Below, piece after piece: positions 13,629 to 20,587 of a DNA stretch of 20,587 bases. Origin of the DNA: a bacterium (GTDB lineage: Bacteria > Electryoneota > RPQS01); NCBI GenBank assembly GCA_028711875.1, contig JAQTRJ010000002.1, positions 1 to 20,587 of the forward strand, read 5' to 3'. Each line of letters begins with the position of its first letter. Position 1 is the first letter of the stretch. The notes below the pieces were generated by a model, which ran no database searches, was not told where the DNA came from, and saw only the letters and a list, made by a program, of their open reading frames with translations. The position numbers and the translations under genes were made by a program.

Positions 13629-15032
13629 ATGAAACCCAAGTATTCGCACTCAAACTTCATGCAACGCGTTAAGATTTTAATCGTCGAAGACGAACCGGAC
13701 TACAGCGAATTTTTGAAGCAGCATTTGGAAGAGCGGCAGTGCCTTGTCACATCGGTTCGTGACGGCAAAGAGGCTCTGAACGTCAGCAGCAGCGAGGATT
13801 TTGATCTGGTGCTGCTGGACCACCAGTTGCCGGGCGACGACGGCGTGGAAGTGCTCAGAAAGCTGAAAACTCTGCAGCGCGATTTGCCGGTGATCATGAT
13901 GACGGCCTACGGCTATGTTCAAAACGCCGTGCAGGCCATGAAGGCGGGGGCACTGGATTACGTAGCGAAAGAGGACCTGTCGCCGGACGTTATAGACATG
14001 ACGGTGGCGAATGCCATAGAGCAGCGGCGGCTGCGCGCGGAGAACGAGCGGCTGCGGCAAGAACTCGCGGAGCGCTATTCGTTCGCCAACGTGGTCGGCA
14101 AGTCGGCGGTGATGCGCGATATCTTTCAGAAAGTGACGCGGATCGCGCCGTTCAACAGCACGGTGCTGATCTACGGAGAGTCGGGGACGGGCAAGGAAGT
14201 CATCGCGCGGCTGATTCATCTTCACAGCCGGGTGCGGAACAGTCCGTTCGTGACGGTGAACTGCGCGGCGATACCGGAAACGCTTCTGGAATCGGAGCTG
14301 TTCGGATACGTGAAGGGCGCGTTCAGCGGAGCCGTACGCACCAAGCGGGGACTGTTCGAAGAGGCGGACGGGGGAACGCTGCTGCTTGACGAGATCGGCG
14401 AGCTGCCGCTCGCGCTTCAGGTGAAGCTGCTGCGGGTGCTGCAGGAGGGAAAGATTCGCCGGTTGGGCGACACGAGCGAGCTGACGGTGAGCGTGCAGGT
14501 GATCGCGGCGACCGCGCGGACTCTGACCGACGAAGTGCGGGCCGGACGGTTTCGCGAGGACCTTTATTATCGTTTGAATATCATTCCGATATTGATGCCG
14601 CCGCTGCGCGATCGAACGGAAGACGTTCCGCTGCTGGTGCATCATTTTCTGAAGAAGCTGACTCAGGGCGGACCGCCGATGGACGTATCGGCAGACGCCA
14701 TGCAAATTCTCATGCGGTATCCGTGGCCGGGGAACGTCCGGGAGCTGCAAAACATTGTGGAGCGTGCCGTGGTGCTGTCTGATTCCAACACCATAACCGT
14801 GGATTCGCTGCCGCTTGAAGTGCGGCGGTCGGCGGAGGATTTCCGGGTGGAAATCCCGGAAGAACAACTCAGCATTAAGCAGACGCTGAACGAGCTCGTG
14901 CCGCGCATCGAGCGCGAATTGATTCAGCGCGCGCTGAAGCTGACGAGCAACAACCGCACGCGCGCTGCGAAATTGCTGGAGATATCGCACCGATCATTGC
15001 TGTACAAGCTGAAAGAATACAACTGCAGATAG
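13629..15032 (+). CDS. Second NtrC-family sigma54 response regulator
   Basis: The protein has 467 aa from ATG 13629; the in-frame ATG at 13659 would give 457 aa and starts directly before the first receiver strand (MQRVKILIVEDE). Neither start has a clear ribosome binding site. Given a predicted transcript start near 13618, the second start leaves a more normal leader. The receiver has VEDE (19-22), phospho-acceptor D64 in VLLDHQLPGDDG, T92 and K114. The AAA+ domain has Walker A GESGTGKE (183-190), a sigma54 loop GAFSGA (230-235, Ser for Thr), Walker B LLLDEIGE, and FREDLYYRLNI. A Fis-type helix-turn-helix ends it (RTRAAKLLEISHRSLLYKLK). No histidine kinase gene is adjacent. It lies 13 nt before the adhesin gene and behind a sigma54 promoter, so it probably controls its own operon. 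Confidence 0.92.
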   Translation: MKPKYSHSNFMQRVKILIVEDEPDYSEFLKQHLEERQCLVTSVRDGKEALNVSSSEDFDLVLLDHQLPGDDGVEVLRKLKTLQRDLPVIMMTAYGYVQNAVQAMKAGALDYVAKEDLSPDVIDMTVANAIEQRRLRAENERLRQELAERYSFANVVGKSAVMRDIFQKVTRIAPFNSTVLIYGESGTGKEVIARLIHLHSRVRNSPFVTVNCAAIPETLLESELFGYVKGAFSGAVRTKRGLFEEADGGTLLLDEIGELPLALQVKLLRVLQEGKIRRLGDTSELTVSVQVIAATARTLTDEVRAGRFREDLYYRLNIIPILMPPLRDRTEDVPLLVHHFLKKLTQGGPPMDVSADAMQILMRYPWPGNVRELQNIVERAVVLSDSNTITVDSLPLEVRRSAEDFRVEIPEEQLSIKQTLNELVPRIERELIQRALKLTSNNRTRAAKLLEISHRSLLYKLKEYNCR

Positions 15033-15045
15033 AGGAGGACGGGTC

Positions 15046-18000
15046 GTGAAACACAGTCGCTGGGCGATGAGTGTTTGGCTCCTCGCATTCGTGCTGGCCG
15101 CGCTGGTGCTCTGGCTCGGCTGCGAGCAGAAGGGGGACATCAGTCCCACCGGAGCGAACCAAGAGAAGCTCACCTATCTTGACACGGTCGCGATCGAACC
15201 GGATTGGATCGCACCCGGTCAAACGGCCAACATCGGGGCGCGCGTACTCGACGAAAACAACGAGCCGGCAAGCAACGAGCGCATTCGGTTCGGCGTCACC
15301 CGCGGATGGCTGAACGGCGGACAGGCGGATACCACCGTGAGCAGCGACCATCTCGGGTGGGCGCGGGCGACGTACACGGCGCCGGCCGAGACGGGCCACG
15401 TTCAACTCCGCACGGAATTGCTCGACATGGGCGAGATTCTCCTCTCGACCATTGCCGTCAGCACCGTCGAGGAGCAGGAGGGCGTGCTGAGCGTATGGGC
15501 TGACGCGGATACGCTGTTCGCGGACAACGGAGTGTCCACCACTCACGTGTACGCACGCGTTCGCAACGAGCAGCACAACCCGGTGGCGGGAGTGGCGGTG
15601 TATCTCTCGACGACCGTAGGCTCGATCACATCCCCCGTTATCACGGACAGTTTAACCGGCACGGCGGCGGCGACGCTGGTGTCCACCACGGAAACCGGTT
15701 CGGCGCTGATCGTAGCGCGCTTCGGTTCGACATCGGACAGCGTGCGCGTGATGTTTCTCGAACCGGCCGCGGCGAGCGTCATCGAGGTGACGTCAAGCCG
15801 TCCGCAACTGTCGGCGGGAGCGGACAGCGCTCTGATCAGCGCCCGCGTGTTCGACAGCAACGAGCAGCCGATCGTGGACAACACCATCGTGTCGTTTGCG
15901 ACGACGCGGGGCACGCTCAGCCATATGACAGCCCGGACAACGGCCGGCGTGGCGACGACAACATTATATGCGTCACCGACGACCGGTCTCGCGACAGTTA
16001 CCGCCACCACCGGCGGCACAGTGAATGGACAGGTATCGGTGTCGGTGATCGCCGGACCGGCGGCATCGGTCACGCTGACCAGCAGCTCCGATACGCTGCT
16101 GGCCGACAACACCAGCACGGCGATGATTACGGCGCACGTGCAGGATGCCTACGGAAATCCGGTGGCGCAGGGCAGCGTGGTGACTTTCACGGCGCAGGGC
16201 GGAACGGTTACGGAATCCTCGACGGTCGGCCCCAACGGGACGGCGAGTGCGACATTTCAGGCAAGCCTGCTGGCCGGTCCGGCGGCCGTGATCGCGACAC
16301 AGAATGACGTTCAGGGATCGCTCGTGATTCAGTTGCTGCCCACGCTGGCGGCGACGGTGAACTTGTGGGCGAATCCGTTGCAATTAACGGCTGACGGCGC
16401 GACCCAGGCGGCGCTGCGCGCGACCGTACTGGACGCGCAGGGACGGCCGGTTTCCGACGGGACGTCGGTGACGTTCGCGGCGGAGACGGGAACTCTGAAC
16501 GGAAGCGGAGACGGACAGGGAGTGCGCCGCCGGAACAACGATCCCGCGCGCACTTCGACGTTGGAGAAATCGGCGAACGGTTCGACTCGCGACGGACGAG
16601 GGCTGCTGGATGGTTCCGAGGCCCATGCGCGGAAGTCGTCCGGTTCACTGGATGCGCTCTACACCACCACCACGGTGGACGGCTATGCCTATGCAACTCT
16701 GACGAGTCCGACGGTTGCGGGGACGGATGTGGTGACCGCGGAAGTGCAGGGACTGGTGGACAGCGAGACTCTGACCTACGTGGCAGGCGCTCCGGCGCGG
16801 ATTCAAGTGACGCCGGCGCTGACGGAAATTCCGGCGGATGGCGTCAGCTCAACGCCGGTGCTGTGCCGGGTGACCGACATTTTCGGAAATTCGGTGGGCA
16901 GCGGCTTCTCGATTTCGGTGAGTGCGACGCTTGGACAAACGAGTCCGGCCTCGGGTTACACCAATGGGTCGGGCGAGTTTACCACGAACGTGATTGCTTC
17001 CCGTCAGCGGGGACTCTGCGCCGTGATCGCGAGCTGCCAGAGCGCGACGGGATACGGCGAAGTGATCTTCACGGCTCCGGCGGTGGCGACGCTCACCCTG
17101 ACGAGCAGCGTCAATTCGCTATGGGCGAACGGAACGTCGTCGGCGCTGCTGACGGCGCAAGCGCGCGACGCGTATGGATTGTCGGTGGCGGGGATGACTG
17201 TGACGTGGCAAGCCGATCCCGGCATTGGAACTCTGGAGCCGATTTCAACGGTGACGGATTCCGCCGGCCGAGCGACCGCGGCATTCCATAGCGGAGCCTC
17301 ACGGACCGACGAAACCCAGACCGTGACCGCTGAGGCCGGGGCGCATTCCGACTCGCGCGCGATCCACCAGTTGGGAATCACGCTCTCCGCCTGGACCGAT
17401 GACGACAACCTGCCGGCGGACGGCGTCAGCACGAGCAACGCCAACCTGCTCGTGCGCGAGACGACGAGTGGATTCGCCTTGACCGGAGTTCCGGTCTATT
17501 TCGCGGCGACGCGCGGCTCGATCGCGCAACTGGCTCAGACGGATGCGAGCGGCGTGGCAACGGCCGTCTATCGCAGCGGCACGGAATCGGGCACCGTGGA
17601 AATTTCCGCGGTTTACGGCGATACGCTGCGCGCGCAGACGATGATGTATCTGACGGGTACGACGGCGGAATCGCTCGCGGTGACGCTCGGACACGATGAA
17701 CTTCTGGCCGACGGCATCGCATCCACGGCCGTTACGGCCGTGGTGCGCAACGAGGGCGGGTACGTGGTTCCGAATACTCTGGTGTCGTTTGCGACGTCGG
17801 GAGCCGGAACGTGCTTCCCGAGTTCGGTGATGACGAACGAGAATGGAATTGCGGTTTCCACCTATCAGAGTGCGGCCTTGTCCGAGGATCAAGCCGTGAG
17901 TGTCGAGGTCGTCATTGAACGCGATGACGATGAGAAGCCGATGATGTTGCGCGGCGTTCTGCTGACCGCGTCGGCCGATCAGGTGGAATTGCCCGCCAAT

Positions 18001-20587
18001 GGAACGGCCACGACTCCGGTTCGTTTGGATTTAAGACGGAGTTCGAGTCTGGTGGGAATTTCCGGCGCGACGATTCAGCTTGGAACGAACGCGGGGAGTA
18101 TTCCCGCGACGGCGACGACCGACGCATCGGGAACAGCGGTCGTGAATTTTCAGGCTGGACTGAACGCCAGCGAGGGATACATCGTAGCCCGCTACGGCAA
18201 CGTGCTTACCGACACGATTGCCCTGTCACTCTTCGTGCCGTCGGCCAGCCAGATGGTACTCGAGGCAACGCAAACGTCGGTTCTGGCGAACGGAGTGGAC
18301 TCCACTCCGCTGAGCCTGCTCGTCGTGGATCAGGTGGGGACGCCGCTGGTCAACGCGCAAGTCACTTGGAGCGTTGAGGGCGCAGGAGCTTTGGAATTTG
18401 CGAGCACGATCACGGATGCCAACGGCATGACAGCGAACAGCTATCTCGCTCCGGCCGGCTCACAGGACAGCGAAAATCGCATCATTGCGCGCATCGGCGC
18501 GATGGCGGATACGGTGCGTATCGCCGCGCGCGGCGTTACGTTGACGGCGACGCCATCGTTGTCTACATTGCCTGCCAATGGTGTTTCGACGACCACGATC
18601 TCGGCGCAGCTCCGCGAAACGACGACGATGACGGCAATCGCGTCCGCGGCATTGCAGCTTGGTACGTCGCTGGGTCAGATTCCGGGACAGACGACGACGG
18701 ACGCTTCGGGCGTCGCCTCGGTTGCGCTGAGGGCGGCCATGACGCCCGGAATCGCGACGGTGATCGTACGCTATGGACCGACGATCAGCAGCACGCTACA
18801 GGTGTCCTTCTATGCGCCGACGCCGCAGCGCGTGGCGCTCGCCGCGATGAACACATCGCTGCGCGCCGACGGACTATCGAGCACGACGGTTCAGGCGGCG
18901 ATTTTTGATGAGATGGACGTTCCGCTGGCCAACGCGCCGGTCGTGTGGTCCGCAATGGGCGGTGCTTTTGATGGAGTGGAGACTCAAACCGATGGATCAG
19001 GGGTGACTTCCATCGTCTATACTCCGCAGGCATCCAGCACGGACGCCGCGACGACAATCACCGCTTTGTCGGGAACGGCAACGGGACAGGTGACGATTCT
19101 GGAGCGGGGCGTGACCATGAGCGTGACCGCCACGCCGGACAACGTGATCGCCGACGGACGCTCAACCTCGACGATTCAAGCGCATCTGTTCGAAACCACG
19201 TCGTCCATTGCCATCGGAAATGTTCCGGTATCCTTTGGGACGACAATGGGCACGATCCCGAACAGCGCCGTCACGAGCAGCAGTGGAATCGCCAGCGCGA
19301 CGCTGACGTCGTCCACGGAAACGGGCGAAGCGACCGTGACGGTCAGTTACGGAAATCTGCTGAGCGATCAAGCGAACGTGACGTTCGTTCCCTCCACACC
19401 GACCCATTTGACGCTGACCGCGTCGCCGACGGTGCTGGTTGCCGACAACGCGTCCACATCGAACATCGTGGTGACGGTGACCGACCAGAGCGGCAATCCG
19501 GTGCCGGACAATACGCAGGTTCGGTTCTGGATTCCGCCGCAGAGCGGTTCGATCGAGAACGCCGTGAACACGATCAGCGGAGTGGCGGTAAATACGCTCA
19601 CGTCGAGCACGACGCCCGGCCCGATGTGGGTCAAGGCGTGGGCGGAATCCAATCCACAGGCGATTGACAGCGTTCAGGTGACCTACATCGTGGGTCCGCC
19701 GGCGACGGCAACGCTCTCCGCATTGCACGATACGTTGCGGGCGGACGGCATCACGGTGGATACGATTACGGCGCACATCGTGGATATGGTCGGCCATCCG
19801 CTCAGCAACGTGGAGGTGCAATTCACGACGACCATCGGGAATATCACGCAGAGTCGGACGACGGACGTGAACGGCGACGCGCGCGTCGCGTTCTCGTCGT
19901 CGCAGACCGGAACGGCGCAGATCACGGCGACCGCGGGCGAGGTGACGGGACGCTACACCGTCTATCTGATTCCGGGAGTGCCGAACAGCATCGAGCTGGG
20001 CTACTTCCCGAATTCGGTCGGCGTGCGGGGCAGCGGACGCAACGAAACCCTGCTGATCACGGCGACCGTTCGCGACGTCAACAATAATCCGGTGATTGAC
20101 GGCACGGACGTTTATTTCAATATCAACAATTCACCGGGCGGCGGCGATTATCTGTCGTCGAACGGGCCGATTCCCACGATCAACGGGCGGGCGACGGTGT
20201 CGTATAACAGCGGAACGATCTCGGGAAGCGTTCGGATACGATCCACGTGTCAGGCCATCACGGCTGTGTCCACGGAGATCTTAGTCTACGCTGGTCCGCC
20301 GTTCATCGGTTCGATCCAAAGTCCGTGTGACTCGAGTCATATGTCGCTGGCGTCGTTGCCATGCAACATGTTCGGTATGGACGTCGTGGGTGATTCGGTG
20401 GTCATCACGGCGCTGGTCGGAGACCGCTACCGCAATCCGGTGACGCCGGGGACCGCCGTGTATTTCACCACGTCAGGCGGCGTCATTACCACGGCCACGG
20501 GCTACACGGATTCGTCGGGTTTCGCGCGGGTGAAACTGTTTTCGGGCAATCCGCTGCCGACGGTCGCACGGTGGATGAACACACTGA
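15046..20587 (+). CDS. Giant Ig-like (Big_1/invasin-type) repeat surface lipoprotein, 3' end outside the window
   Basis: The start is GTG at 15046, with GAGGAGG (15032-15038) 7 nt upstream; an in-frame ATG at 15067 is less well placed. The frame is open to the window end, at least 1847 residues. The N terminus has a basic start, a hydrophobic helix and a lipobox-like WLGC (Cys26), so a lipid-anchored or secreted surface protein is likely, although Trp at -3 is unusual. About 18 modules of 95-100 residues follow. Each starts near a motif like LxADGxSxxxIxAxVxDxxGNPV and carries a VxFxxxxGxI strand and a TDxxGxA turn, as in the Big_1 domains of invasin/intimin. Module 5 holds a 55-residue charged insertion. 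Modules 7-14 repeat in pairs. Role inferred: adhesion or cell-surface contact. It is probably cotranscribed with the regulator. Confidence 0.9.
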   Translation, partial: MKHSRWAMSVWLLAFVLAALVLWLGCEQKGDISPTGANQEKLTYLDTVAIEPDWIAPGQTANIGARVLDENNEPASNERIRFGVTRGWLNGGQADTTVSSDHLGWARATYTAPAETGHVQLRTELLDMGEILLSTIAVSTVEEQEGVLSVWADADTLFADNGVSTTHVYARVRNEQHNPVAGVAVYLSTTVGSITSPVITDSLTGTAAATLVSTTETGSALIVARFGSTSDSVRVMFLEPAAASVIEVTSSRPQLSAGADSALISARVFDSNEQPIVDNTIVSFATTRGTLSHMTARTTAGVATTTLYASPTTGLATVTATTGGTVNGQVSVSVIAGPAASVTLTSSSDTLLADNTSTAMITAHVQDAYGNPVAQGSVVTFTAQGGTVTESSTVGPNGTASATFQASLLAGPAAVIATQNDVQGSLVIQLLPTLAATVNLWANPLQLTADGATQAALRATVLDAQGRPVSDGTSVTFAAETGTLNGSGDGQGVRRRNNDPARTSTLEKSANGSTRDGRGLLDGSEAHARKSSGSLDALYTTTTVDGYAYATLTSPTVAGTDVVTAEVQGLVDSETLTYVAGAPARIQVTPALTEIPADGVSSTPVLCRVTDIFGNSVGSGFSISVSATLGQTSPASGYTNGSGEFTTNVIASRQRGLCAVIASCQSATGYGEVIFTAPAVATLTLTSSVNSLWANGTSSALLTAQARDAYGLSVAGMTVTWQADPGIGTLEPISTVTDSAGRATAAFHSGASRTDETQTVTAEAGAHSDSRAIHQLGITLSAWTDDDNLPADGVSTSNANLLVRETTSGFALTGVPVYFAATRGSIAQLAQTDASGVATAVYRSGTESGTVEISAVYGDTLRAQTMMYLTGTTAESLAVTLGHDELLADGIASTAVTAVVRNEGGYVVPNTLVSFATSGAGTCFPSSVMTNENGIAVSTYQSAALSEDQAVSVEVVIERDDDEKPMMLRGVLLTASADQVELPANGTATTPVRLDLRRSSSLVGISGATIQLGTNAGSIPATATTDASGTAVVNFQAGLNASEGYIVARYGNVLTDTIALSLFVPSASQMVLEATQTSVLANGVDSTPLSLLVVDQVGTPLVNAQVTWSVEGAGALEFASTITDANGMTANSYLAPAGSQDSENRIIARIGAMADTVRIAARGVTLTATPSLSTLPANGVSTTTISAQLRETTTMTAIASAALQLGTSLGQIPGQTTTDASGVASVALRAAMTPGIATVIVRYGPTISSTLQVSFYAPTPQRVALAAMNTSLRADGLSSTTVQAAIFDEMDVPLANAPVVWSAMGGAFDGVETQTDGSGVTSIVYTPQASSTDAATTITALSGTATGQVTILERGVTMSVTATPDNVIADGRSTSTIQAHLFETTSSIAIGNVPVSFGTTMGTIPNSAVTSSSGIASATLTSSTETGEATVTVSYGNLLSDQANVTFVPSTPTHLTLTASPTVLVADNASTSNIVVTVTDQSGNPVPDNTQVRFWIPPQSGSIENAVNTISGVAVNTLTSSTTPGPMWVKAWAESNPQAIDSVQVTYIVGPPATATLSALHDTLRADGITVDTITAHIVDMVGHPLSNVEVQFTTTIGNITQSRTTDVNGDARVAFSSSQTGTAQITATAGEVTGRYTVYLIPGVPNSIELGYFPNSVGVRGSGRNETLLITATVRDVNNNPVIDGTDVYFNINNSPGGGDYLSSNGPIPTINGRATVSYNSGTISGSVRIRSTCQAITAVSTEILVYAGPPFIGSIQSPCDSSHMSLASLPCNMFGMDVVGDSVVITALVGDRYRNPVTPGTAVYFTTSGGVITTATGYTDSSGFARVKLFSGNPLPTVARWMNTL
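17392..19713 (+). repeat. Two-module super-repeat within the adhesin gene (about 580 nt per unit)
   Basis: Four pair-units start near 17392, 17968, 18547 and 19132 (spacing 576, 579, 585 nt). Odd modules share LPANG/LPADG with RETT or a variant, and in three of the four a GTxxGxIP strand. The first three pairs end in a RGVxL-type linker before the next unit. Even modules have a different profile (PLxNAxVxWS in two of them). The homology is visible at protein level, while the DNA has diverged. Confidence 0.65.

Noticed and set aside
15543..19925. Several minus-strand frames antisense to the adhesin (60-220 aa)
   Set aside because: All are shadows of the continuous plus-strand Ig-repeat gene and carry no independent features.

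Overview
The window looks like one contig from an uncultured Gram-negative bacterium with about 60% GC coding DNA, interrupted by a lower-GC insertion. Type IV pilus genes in the order pilB-(extra gene)-pilT-pilC-pilS-pilR-pilA match the arrangement known from Myxococcus and other deltaproteobacteria-like lineages. The exact phylum cannot be fixed from the sequence; a deltaproteobacterial or FCB-type candidate lineage would fit. Promoters of the TTGACA-17-TATATT type and GGAGG ribosome binding sites argue against Bacteroidota.

Region 1 (1-610): the 3' end of an unrecognised alpha-helical protein gene, its terminator, and an array of 43-bp palindromic G/C-rich repeats. Region 2 (603-3004): an intact 2386-bp IS1595-family element (611-2996) with imperfect terminal inverted repeats and a perfect 8-bp target duplication, ATGATAGG. 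All its genes are on the minus strand: a transposase, a P63C-domain passenger overlapping it by 4 nt, and a 52-residue basic protein with its own consensus promoter, a leader of about 195 nt and its own terminator. Region 3 (3005-4382): a promoter region, a divergent YchF/OLA1-family gene and a strong terminator.

Region 4 (4516-13237): the type IV pilus motor and its regulation. PilB extends the pilus, PilT retracts it and PilC is the inner-membrane platform. Between pilB and pilT sits a protein that looks like a degenerate class III nucleotide cyclase domain. A PilS-like sensor with a histidine box but a decayed ATP-binding domain is followed by the sigma54 activator PilR. A GspG/PilA-like major pilin follows, behind a perfect -24/-12 promoter, and ends in a terminator.

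Region 5 (13238-20587): a 390-nt non-coding stretch ending in a second -24/-12 promoter with upstream dyads, then a second NtrC-type regulator. Only 13 nt separate it from a very large lipoprotein-like surface protein built of about 18 bacterial Ig-like (Big_1/invasin) modules, which runs off the window. Pilus and adhesin therefore both appear to be under sigma54 control, each with its own activator next to it.

The least-described elements are: the small-protein/leader unit inside the IS; the terminator-like hairpin overlapping the transposase -35; the cyclase-like gene in the pil operon; the degenerate PilS; and the sigma54 regulator-adhesin operon with paired CCGCA/TGCGG dyads.
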